Shown piece by piece: positions 32,926 through 40,972 of a stretch of DNA of 64,000 bases; positions within the stretch are counted from its first letter, which is position 1; each line of letters begins with the position of its first letter. The DNA is from Pseudomonas sp. 14P_8.1_Bac3. GTDB lineage: Bacteria; Pseudomonadota; Gammaproteobacteria; Pseudomonadales; Pseudomonadaceae. The notes under the pieces are model-generated. The model was not told where the DNA came from and did not search any database. It was given only the letters and a program-made list of their open reading frames with translations. The stretch lies in NCBI RefSeq assembly GCF_025466085.1, contig NZ_JANLOD010000066.1:209614-273613 (forward strand), written 5' to 3'. The position numbers and the translations under genes are program-made.

Positions 32926-34440
32926 TTAACTGTTCTCCATGGCTGCTTGATACAGGTCGCGATAGCGCTGCAGCATCAAGGCTTCGGTGTAGTAACGAGT
33001 GACGCGCAACAAGCCGCTGGCCTGGGCGGCCTGCCAGCGTTGCGGGTTGCGCAGCAGTTCAAGGATCGCGGCGCAGGTGGCCTGTGGATCGGCAATCGCC
33101 ACCACCTGGCCGGCCAGTCCGAGGTCGCGGTCTTCGGCGCTGCCGCCTTCGATCAACTCACGGCACGAGCCCACGTCGCTGCTGACCACCGGTGTGCCGG
33201 CAGCCCAGGCTTCGAGGATTACCAGCGGTTGCGCCTCGCTGATCGAGGTCAGCACCATCAGGCCGAGTTTCGGCAGGATGTCCTGAATGCGCTGGAAGCC
33301 AAGGAAATGCACCTTGCCTTCAAGGCCCAGGCTGGCCATCAGGCTGCGGCATTCGCTGACGTATTCGGGATCTTCCTCTTCGGGACCGACGATCCAGCCT
33401 TCGGCTTCCGGCATCGCGCTGATCACCCCGCGCATGGCCCGCAGGAAGGTTTTCACGTCCTTGATCGGCACCACACGCCCGATCAACCCCACCACCGGCG
33501 CGATGCCGGGCGCGCGGGATTGCAGGGCCGCCGTCCACTGCGGCAGGTCGATACCGTTGGGAATCACTTGTGTACGGGCCGGGTCGGCACCGTCCTTGAT
33601 CTGCCGCTGACGGTTACCGTCATACAACGCGATGATGTTGTCGGCGCTGTTGTAGGTCAGTTGGCCGATACGCTCGAAGAAGCGCACCCACAACGTACGG
33701 ATGTATCCCGAACCGGCGTCGAGGCTGCGATTGAGCGCCTGACCGGAACTCTCGGCAATCCAGCTGGCCTGGGCCAGGTCGATCTTGCGTTCCTTGGTGT
33801 AGATCCCGTGCTCGCTGAGCAAGTACGTGCAGTTCCAGCGTTGCTTGAGGATGCACCCCAGCAGCCCGGCATAACCGGTGGAAATCGAATGCAGCACCCG
33901 CGCCCGCGGCATCTTGCGCGATGCTTCGGCGAGCATCAGCAACGGCGACTGCATCGAGCGCAGGGTCCAGAAATAGTTAACGAAGGACGGGTCGGCGCAA
34001 TGCAGGCGATAGCCCTCGCTCAGCGCTTCCCAGCTGGCGCGGCTGCGCAACACGTCGTCGAGGGTCATGCGGCCCTGGGCGATACAGTCCAGCAGGCGTT
34101 CGCCCAGCTCGGGCTCCGGCGCATCCGGGTGATGCAGGAAGCGATAGAGATCGAGCAGCTGTTGCTGATCGGCCTCGCGCGGCATTCCGTGGACATTGGT
34201 CGGATGGGTCGCGTCTTCGAGAAACACTTCTTCGATGTGCAGCACGTTCGGCGGCACTTCGTAGCGTCGCGACGGATACGCCGAGCGCTGGCCGCCAATG
34301 AACATTACCGAGAAGGTCACGTCCGGCAGGCCGAGGATCATCTGGTGAATCCAGCTCGACACGCCGCCGCGCACGTAAGGCCAGGTGCCCTCGAGCAGCA
34401 GACAGATGTCGGCCATCGGCGCCTCTTCCTTGTGAATCAT
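32926..34440 (-). CDS. pelF: Pel glycosyltransferase PelF
   Basis: This 504-residue cytoplasmic GT4-family glycosyltransferase uses UDP-activated sugars to polymerise the Pel chain. The N-terminal Rossmann domain has LLEGTWPYVRGGVSSW near residue 14. The C-terminal domain has GLIGRVVPIKDVKTFLRAM and the nucleotide-binding EAWAAGTPVVSSDVGSCREL. The start overlaps the pelE stop (ATGA). Substrate supply is probably helped by the PelX epimerase at the operon's head. Confidence 0.95.
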   Translation of the reverse strand: MIHKEEAPMADICLLLEGTWPYVRGGVSSWIHQMILGLPDVTFSVMFIGGQRSAYPSRRYEVPPNVLHIEEVFLEDATHPTNVHGMPREADQQQLLDLYRFLHHPDAPEPELGERLLDCIAQGRMTLDDVLRSRASWEALSEGYRLHCADPSFVNYFWTLRSMQSPLLMLAEASRKMPRARVLHSISTGYAGLLGCILKQRWNCTYLLSEHGIYTKERKIDLAQASWIAESSGQALNRSLDAGSGYIRTLWVRFFERIGQLTYNSADNIIALYDGNRQRQIKDGADPARTQVIPNGIDLPQWTAALQSRAPGIAPVVGLIGRVVPIKDVKTFLRAMRGVISAMPEAEGWIVGPEEEDPEYVSECRSLMASLGLEGKVHFLGFQRIQDILPKLGLMVLTSISEAQPLVILEAWAAGTPVVSSDVGSCRELIEGGSAEDRDLGLAGQVVAIADPQATCAAILELLRNPQRWQAAQASGLLRVTRYYTEALMLQRYRDLYQAAMENS

Positions 34441-35426
34441 GTCCAGCTCCTCACCAGCTCAGCGAACGGTGGCCGCTGACGGGTTTTCTCGGGCAGTTGC
34501 TCGAGCAGCCCGGGGATTTCGTGATAACGCCCGGCCTCGAACGCCAGTTCGGCGTGGAACGGTAACACCTGGGCCGCGCCCATGCCGTTGTCCTGGGCCT
34601 GATGCAACAGCACTTCGGCGCGCTCGATATCGCCGCGCTCCAGGGCAATGCGTCCGGCCAGCAAGAACAGTTCGCCGCCCTCGCCCGCTTCCAGGCCTTG
34701 CTCGGCGTGTTCGCTGGCCTGGTTCAGCACGTGTTCGAGCACGCTGCCTTGTGCCAGCCCCAGATAGGCCAGCTCCCAATACCAGCGCGCCAGTGTGCCG
34801 TGCAGCGCACCAGCGGTCTTCGGACTGGCGCCGACCAGTTGCCCCAGCGCAATCTGGATGCGCAGGTTGATGTCGCTTTCCTGCTTGTCGAGCATCGAGT
34901 ACGCCAGCAGCCGCACGTCATCGCTTGGATCGCCCAATGCCAGCTTGAGGATCGGCACCGCTTCCTTGCCCGGCATGCGTCGCGTGGCCAGCAACGCGGC
35001 CAGGCGCTGATCCGGATCAGGCGCATGACGCAGCACATCCTGCAAACCGCCATCGGCGAAGATCGGTGAATGCAATTGCAGTTGTGCGCGATACGGCAGG
35101 CTCGGAATCCCGACCGCTTGCCAGGCCTGCTTGTCGCGTTTGCGCGGCAGGTACAGCGCGGGGAAGATCGATGCGACCACACCGACCGTGCCGATCACCG
35201 GCACGAAGAACGCCAAGCTGAAAATGAACAGCGGGCTCCAGGGCAACGGTGCGCGATAACGCGCCGGCAGCAGCAGCCACACCGCGCCACACAACAGCAC
35301 ACACGCCAGGCCGTGGCTGACGGTGAATACCAGCAATTGTTGCAACTCGGGCGCCGAGAGCCACAAGCTGGCCCAGCTACCCGCCTCTAACAACAAGGCT
35401 CCGCTAAACAGCCACTTGCTGATCAT
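34437..35426 (-). CDS. pelE: Pel inner-membrane TPR protein PelE
   Basis: This 329-residue protein has two or three N-terminal membrane helices (residues 1-90) followed by a helical, TPR-like cytoplasmic part (about 120-320, with ALERGDIERAEVLLHQAQ). It is part of the Pel synthase complex with PelD, PelF and PelG. The ATG at 35426 lies inside the end of pelD, a 23-base overlap. It overlaps pelF by ATGA at its end. Confidence 0.92.
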   Translation of the reverse strand: MISKWLFSGALLLEAGSWASLWLSAPELQQLLVFTVSHGLACVLLCGAVWLLLPARYRAPLPWSPLFIFSLAFFVPVIGTVGVVASIFPALYLPRKRDKQAWQAVGIPSLPYRAQLQLHSPIFADGGLQDVLRHAPDPDQRLAALLATRRMPGKEAVPILKLALGDPSDDVRLLAYSMLDKQESDINLRIQIALGQLVGASPKTAGALHGTLARWYWELAYLGLAQGSVLEHVLNQASEHAEQGLEAGEGGELFLLAGRIALERGDIERAEVLLHQAQDNGMGAAQVLPFHAELAFEAGRYHEIPGLLEQLPEKTRQRPPFAELVRSWT

Positions 35427-36771
35427 TCAGGCCACACTCGTTGAACAAGAAATTACGCAGCCCGTTGCGTTCACAGTCAGGCTCCAGATTGAAAGGCAGC
35501 ACCCGCACACCCAGGCTTTGCAGGTCACTGTCGATACCGAAGTGCTCATGCAACAGCAGGCTGATCCGCGCCAGATACCCTTCGGTGCCTTGCGGGCTGG
35601 TCAACGGCAACAGCACCAGCAACAGCTGATGATCGCGGTTATTGCGCACCGGCAAATGCAGATCGAGACCGCGCTGGCTACGCTCCAGCAGGCGCGTCAG
35701 CTCGTCGTTGGGCCGGGTCATTTCGAAGGCGAACAGTCCGGCCGGCAGTTGGTGCTTCTCGACATCCACCAGCGAACGCTTGAGCTGCAGGGTGAATTTC
35801 TGCGCGTCGGCGTCAGGCAGCTGCAGCACTTGCGGGTCCCGGCGCAACAGGTCGGCGATGTGCCCGGCGAGCAGCGCCAGCAGGCTCAGGGTGCGATCCT
35901 GGAAGGCGAAGAACGGCATCTGTCGCACCGCCAGAATCGCCAGCAGGCGACCCTCGGCATCGATCAACGGGATGCACGCCTGCAACGACGAGAACTGTGC
36001 GGAGGTGCCGGCATCAATCAGTTCCTGCCGCACGCTGACCAGTTCACCACGCTCCAGGCACAGCTTGACCAGACCGTCATCGACACCTAACGGCCCCATC
36101 ACGCCGATGGTGGCCAATGCTTCGGGCAAGACGTTTTCTTCACGCTCGTCAACGCGGTACAGGCCAGCCACGCGCAACGCGCCGTACTGTCCGAGCACCG
36201 CGACGATCGGGTCCGCCAGGACGCGCAATGCATCGCCGGCGTCCGGCATCACCCGCAGTTTTTCACGCAAGCCCAGCAAGGAACTGCGCAGGCTCTGGTC
36301 GCTACCGGCCACGCGCTGTTCCAGCAAGTCATGAGAGACCCGCAGGATCTGGTGCGCCCGGGTGAATTCGTCGAGACGGTACTGGCGGTATTCGTTGGCC
36401 ATTTGCAGACGCTCCAGGCGCCGCATCCACAGATCGCGAACCTCACCCACCAGCATCCCGCACACCAGCACCCCGACAATGAATGACGGATCAATCTGCG
36501 CGTAACCGGAGTGACCGCTGTAGCGCAGGGCAAACATCGCCAGCACCAGCAGCGCGGCGCTGAACAGGCCGCGCACAAATCCGTAGCGCACGCCCAACAG
36601 CAGCGGCGCGAGAATCGGCCAGGGGAAACCGCCGTGTATCTGCAACGGGTCTTCGGGGGTCAGCCACAAGCCCAGGCCAATGGCCAGGCCGGTCACCAGA
36701 AACGTTTCGAGCCACGACACCGGGCCGCTGGCGCGAGGCGCCAGGCTGTAATCCATGTGGGGAGAATTCAT
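35404..36771 (-). CDS. pelD: c-di-GMP receptor PelD
   Basis: This protein of about 455 residues has four N-terminal membrane helices, a GAF domain (about 160-310) and a degenerate GGDEF domain at the C-terminus. The GGDEF part keeps an RxxD inhibitory-site motif (RPND, about residue 353-356) that binds c-di-GMP and switches on Pel synthesis post-translationally. I use the ATG at 36771 (MNSPHMDYS), which gives the usual length; a GTG at 36780 overlapping the pelC stop is an alternative. It overlaps pelE at its end. Confidence 0.95.
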   Translation of the reverse strand: MNSPHMDYSLAPRASGPVSWLETFLVTGLAIGLGLWLTPEDPLQIHGGFPWPILAPLLLGVRYGFVRGLFSAALLVLAMFALRYSGHSGYAQIDPSFIVGVLVCGMLVGEVRDLWMRRLERLQMANEYRQYRLDEFTRAHQILRVSHDLLEQRVAGSDQSLRSSLLGLREKLRVMPDAGDALRVLADPIVAVLGQYGALRVAGLYRVDEREENVLPEALATIGVMGPLGVDDGLVKLCLERGELVSVRQELIDAGTSAQFSSLQACIPLIDAEGRLLAILAVRQMPFFAFQDRTLSLLALLAGHIADLLRRDPQVLQLPDADAQKFTLQLKRSLVDVEKHQLPAGLFAFEMTRPNDELTRLLERSQRGLDLHLPVRNNRDHQLLLVLLPLTSPQGTEGYLARISLLLHEHFGIDSDLQSLGVRVLPFNLEPDCERNGLRNFLFNECGLNDQQVAV

Positions 36772-36776
36772 TGCGA

Positions 36777-37295
36777 TCACTCGAACCGAAGGGCGCCGAC
36801 AAGTTTGTCGAGCACCGTTTGCGCGGTGCCCGCGAGGCTTTCACGGGACCAGCCGGCGCGTGCGCCGCTCTTGCTCCAGAGCACACGACCGCTGCTGGCT
36901 TCGAGGACGCGCAGGCTGATGCCGACCGCCGGCTCGCCGTCCAGGCCGTTCTTGTACTGCCACTCTTCGACGCTGCCGGCGATCACGTAATCGAGTTTCT
37001 GCTCGCGGGCCCAGTCCAGGGCACCGGCCAGACGCTCATTGTCATCCATCAGCGCTTGCTCGCCCTGGGTGCTCGCCGGGTAAACCCGCGGTTGCAGGCC
37101 ACGGCTGCTGAGCACGCTGAGCAGGATCTGCTCGCTACGCTCACCGGCCTGCGGGGTCTGCGAATAGTTGATCATCGGCACGATGCCCCACTGCGCGGTG
37201 CGCGGCAGGTTCGGGCTGGTTTCATCGGTGAAGCTGGCGCAACCGGCGACGAACAGAACGGCGAGGGCCAGGCCCAGATTTCGAATTACTTGCAT
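36777..37295 (-). CDS. pelC: Pel outer-membrane lipoprotein PelC
   Basis: This 172-residue lipoprotein has a signal peptide ending in the lipobox VAGC (acylated Cys near residue 19). PelC forms a 12-subunit ring on the periplasmic face of the outer membrane and guides Pel towards PelB. I chose the ATG at 37295 (MQVIRNLGLALAV), preceded by GGGAGAA, over an in-frame Met at 37322; it gives the family's usual length. It ends next to the pelD start. Confidence 0.94.
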   Translation of the reverse strand: MQVIRNLGLALAVLFVAGCASFTDETSPNLPRTAQWGIVPMINYSQTPQAGERSEQILLSVLSSRGLQPRVYPASTQGEQALMDDNERLAGALDWAREQKLDYVIAGSVEEWQYKNGLDGEPAVGISLRVLEASSGRVLWSKSGARAGWSRESLAGTAQTVLDKLVGALRFE

Positions 37296-37324
37296 ACGTT
37301 TTTCTCCCGTAGAAAATTCCATGA

Positions 37325-40300
37325 TCAGCGTCCGAAACGCACGCCGTAGCTCACACCCAGTGTTCCGCCAGACTTGCCGTCGCCGCCTTGTGGCGCGGAT
37401 TGGTAGCCGACAGTCAGGGCCAGTTCGTCACCGCCCAGCACCTCAAAACCGATCCCGGTGTTGAGGCCGTAGTTAAACGTTTGATCCAGCCATTGCCAGC
37501 CCGCCGTCACGTCCACCAGCCAGGTGTATTGCGGCTTGGTGCGCACCAGCGCGCCCGGCAGGCCGCGGCGCCAGGAGCTGCCGACGTAGAGTTGGCCGTA
37601 ACGGCTTTGCAGCAGGTCCCGACTGGTGATCGTTTGCAACTCGATCGGATCGGCAGGCTCCGCCAATCCCGTGTCGGGATCGATTGTCGGCGGCGCAACG
37701 ATCTGGACAGGCACCTTCACTGGACCGCCGTAATCACTGGACAGGTCATTCAACGGCCGGTCATTCACGTTGTTGTGCTGGTAATCGATACCGCTGCGCA
37801 CGGTCCAGTTAGGCCCGGCGAATTCCAGCGTGTGGTTGAATTCCATTTTCAACGCCTGGCCGTTGCCCAGGTGATCCCCGGCGCGGGTCGAGAAGGACTT
37901 CTGCGCCACTTCCCAGCTGATCTGGTCGCGAGCGGTCAGCCCGTGACGACCGCCGAGCCAGACACTGTCCTGTCGACCGAATGCGCGCATCAGGCCGCTG
38001 TCCTCGCTCTTGCGGTGCCAGTCGAGGCCCAACTCGAGTTCATCACTCGGGCTCACCCGCCAGGTCCGGGAAATCCCCAGGCCGTTGCGGTCGTCGTCAC
38101 TGCGCTGGCTGGTGTCGGCGAACAGTTTGTAGCTGCCGTCCTCGACCGCCCGCTGCAACGTCAGGGCGGCGTTACGCTCCTCACCGATTTGCGATGATTC
38201 GACGTCATCGCCATGGTATTTGCCCTGCTCCAGTTCCAGATTGGCGTACCAGTTATCGCCCAGGTTGTGGGCGATCTGCAGACGTGGCGCATCAAACGAC
38301 AAGCCGCCGAAGTCCTGTTCGCGCCAGGACAACTGAGCCCCTTGCGGCGTAGCCTCGTGGATTTCCACCGCCTGACGCCGCAGTTGTTCACGCACCGCCA
38401 TCGGCTGCTCGTCATCGAGCGCGGACAGGCTGGTGTCGAGCGCCTCACCCAGACGCCCCAGACGACTGAGCGCCTGAGCACGCTGCGCCGGATTCAGGTC
38501 GCTGCTGGCCAACAGGGTTTCGACCTGTTCTGTATTTCGGCTGCGCAAGGCTTGCTGAATCTGCTCGTAACGATCGACTTTCAAACCCTGACTGCGTGCC
38601 CACTCCAGCCACGCGTCTTTCTGCGACTCCTGGTTCGTCGCGTCGAGACGCGCCAGCAAACGCTCGAACCACAACTGCAACATGGCCGGCGAGCCGTCCT
38701 GCCACTTCAACAGTTCCTGCTGCGCCTTGCGCGGCGAATAACTGCTCGCCATCAGGCGCAACCAGATCGCGTAGCGCTGGGACGACGGCTGCAGGTTTTC
38801 ACCCTCGGGACTGCGCAGCAACTTCAAGCGCAGACGCTGGGCAGCGTCCTGATAACCGGCGCTGTCCAGTGCGTCGGCATAGGCCGCTCGCACCAGCCAG
38901 TCGTTCGGACTGCCCTTGAGGTACATGCGATACCAGGCCAACGCTTCGCTGTCGCGTCCGAGCATCTGGCTGGCACTGGCAAACGGCAGCCACAACAGAC
39001 GGTCTGCGCGGGCCTGGGCGCGCCATTGGGTCAGCAGCGGCTTGAGTTTGGTGGTGTTGCCCTGATCGACGTAGAGCCACACCAGGCGCTCGCGGAACAG
39101 GTTGTCGTTTGGAAAGCGCGACAGCCCCAGCAGATACAGACGCTCGGCTTCATCAGTCTGCCCCTGCTGTACCGCCAGTGCACCGCGCACCGCCAGCACT
39201 TGCGCCTGCTCATAAGCGTCCGGGAATTGCTCGGCGTCCTTGAGCAGCGCAACCACTTGCGGCCAGTCTTCCAGCTCCTGCGCTTGCTGCAAGGCTTCGA
39301 CCAGGCGTTGCGGGTCCCGCCCATGCTGCCAGCTGGCAACCATGAGTTCGAGGGCGCGCCGTGGGTTACTGGTGCGATACAGGGTGATCAACTGGCTTTC
39401 GTCGCCGCTGGTCAGCTTGCCGTTGAGGGCGAGCATTTTTTCCAGGGAGACGCGCAGGTCTTCGTCGCGTTCCAGGTCCCACGCCAGCGAGGCCCGGACA
39501 CGCCAATAATCGGCGTCGGTGATGCGCTCGTCGGCGGCCTGCACCACGCTCCATGCCGCCTCGTTATCGAACAACTTGAGGTAGGTGTTGGCCCAATCGA
39601 CCTGCTCGGTGGTGTTGAGCTTGAAGCGCTTCGAATAATTCTCGTAAACCTTGGCCTTGGCCGCGAACTGCCCGGTGTTTTCCAGGTTTTGCAGCAACCG
39701 CGTCCAGGCCAGACGATGGCTTGGATACTTGCGCAAGTACGCATGCAACCACGCTTCGGCCTGGTCCGGCGTGCCGCGAGATTCGTGGCCGTAGATCAGG
39801 GCATCCAGCTCGACGTCGGTGAGCGCGCGTTGCTTCATGATGTCGCCCAGCAACGGAATCGACCGATCAAAATCGAACTGCTGACTCGCCAGACGCCACG
39901 CATGTTCGCGGGTTTCCGGGTTTTCCTGCAGTGCGAGCAGGCGAATCCAGTACTCCAGCGCCGCTTCGGTGTCGCCGCGCCATTCACCGAGCTGGGCCAT
40001 TTGTTCGAGCAACGCAGGATCGTCCGGGTGATCGATGACCAGTTGCTGACCGGTTTCCCAGGCACCGGCGAGATCACCGATGGCCAGGCGCACGTGGAAT
40101 TCCTTCAGCGGAATTTGCGGGTTGTCCGGTTGCAGCTCTTGCCACTGCTTGAGCACGCGCTGTGCCAGATCGAAGCGCTTGCTCGCGACCGCCACATCGA
40201 CGCCCTGCTCCAGCCACGGCGCATCGGTTTGCGCGTTGTTGAGCTGCGGCAATTCGTCAGACAGCACTTGTGCCGCCTGGTCACTTCGACCGGCGGACAG

Positions 40301-40972
40301 CAAGCTGTTGAAGGCCAGTTGGGCAAATTCACGGCGCTCGTCGGTCCGCTGGCTGTCGCGTTTGAGTTGCAGATAAATGTCCGCCGCACGCCCCGGCTCC
40401 TCGCCGGCCATGTACCACTGCGCAGCGGATTTGAGCGACTCGTCCCGCAGCGTTGGATCACGTCCGGCGATTTCTTCGAAGACGCTGGCCGCAAAGGCCG
40501 GGGCCTGCAACGTCAGCGCCAGCTTCGTCAGGTTCTGCAGCAAAGGCACGGGCAGTTTGCGGTGATCGAAGCTTTTAAGCCGATCGACCAACGCCTGCTG
40601 CGCAATCAGATCGTTGCTGTTCGCAGCGACCAGGGCATCCAGTTCGAGACGGTAGTACGCCTGGATTTCCGCCTGCGGATTCGGCCAGGCGTCCAGATGT
40701 TGCCGCGCCTTGGGGTAGTCACCGAGACGAATCAACAGGTCGACCAATTGCAGGCGCAGATGATCGTCTTCCGGGTGCGCTGTCAGCAGCAGCTCGGCGT
40801 AGTTGGCCGAGACCGCATCGGGTTCGCGGCCATCCGGCTGGAAGGTTTCTTCGCGCTGGAAGGTCGCCCACAGCAGGCCGCCCACGGCGACCGCCACCAC
40901 CGCCAATGCCCAAGGGTTGAGCAGGCGGCTGCTTTTGGTGACCGAGGAATTAGTTGCAGACGAGCTGACCAT
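37325..40972 (-). CDS. pelB: Pel outer-membrane export porin with TPR scaffold, PelB
   Basis: This 1215-residue protein has an N-terminal membrane anchor (LLNPWALAVVAVAVGGLLWA), a very long periplasmic TPR solenoid (about 45-870) and a C-terminal outer-membrane beta-barrel of about 300 residues ending in GVRFGR. It exports Pel and its TPR part binds PelA. Length is close to the P. aeruginosa protein. The ATG at 40972 lies within the end of pelA, a 23-base overlap. Neighbours on both sides belong to the same operon. Confidence 0.96.
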   Translation of the reverse strand: MVSSSATNSSVTKSSRLLNPWALAVVAVAVGGLLWATFQREETFQPDGREPDAVSANYAELLLTAHPEDDHLRLQLVDLLIRLGDYPKARQHLDAWPNPQAEIQAYYRLELDALVAANSNDLIAQQALVDRLKSFDHRKLPVPLLQNLTKLALTLQAPAFAASVFEEIAGRDPTLRDESLKSAAQWYMAGEEPGRAADIYLQLKRDSQRTDERREFAQLAFNSLLSAGRSDQAAQVLSDELPQLNNAQTDAPWLEQGVDVAVASKRFDLAQRVLKQWQELQPDNPQIPLKEFHVRLAIGDLAGAWETGQQLVIDHPDDPALLEQMAQLGEWRGDTEAALEYWIRLLALQENPETREHAWRLASQQFDFDRSIPLLGDIMKQRALTDVELDALIYGHESRGTPDQAEAWLHAYLRKYPSHRLAWTRLLQNLENTGQFAAKAKVYENYSKRFKLNTTEQVDWANTYLKLFDNEAAWSVVQAADERITDADYWRVRASLAWDLERDEDLRVSLEKMLALNGKLTSGDESQLITLYRTSNPRRALELMVASWQHGRDPQRLVEALQQAQELEDWPQVVALLKDAEQFPDAYEQAQVLAVRGALAVQQGQTDEAERLYLLGLSRFPNDNLFRERLVWLYVDQGNTTKLKPLLTQWRAQARADRLLWLPFASASQMLGRDSEALAWYRMYLKGSPNDWLVRAAYADALDSAGYQDAAQRLRLKLLRSPEGENLQPSSQRYAIWLRLMASSYSPRKAQQELLKWQDGSPAMLQLWFERLLARLDATNQESQKDAWLEWARSQGLKVDRYEQIQQALRSRNTEQVETLLASSDLNPAQRAQALSRLGRLGEALDTSLSALDDEQPMAVREQLRRQAVEIHEATPQGAQLSWREQDFGGLSFDAPRLQIAHNLGDNWYANLELEQGKYHGDDVESSQIGEERNAALTLQRAVEDGSYKLFADTSQRSDDDRNGLGISRTWRVSPSDELELGLDWHRKSEDSGLMRAFGRQDSVWLGGRHGLTARDQISWEVAQKSFSTRAGDHLGNGQALKMEFNHTLEFAGPNWTVRSGIDYQHNNVNDRPLNDLSSDYGGPVKVPVQIVAPPTIDPDTGLAEPADPIELQTITSRDLLQSRYGQLYVGSSWRRGLPGALVRTKPQYTWLVDVTAGWQWLDQTFNYGLNTGIGFEVLGGDELALTVGYQSAPQGGDGKSGGTLGVSYGVRFGR

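Noticed and set aside
31612..34479. Plus-strand open frame of 955 codons, rich in Gln, His and Arg
   Set aside because: It is antisense to pelG and pelF, both clearly recognised, and its composition is typical of a reverse-strand shadow.
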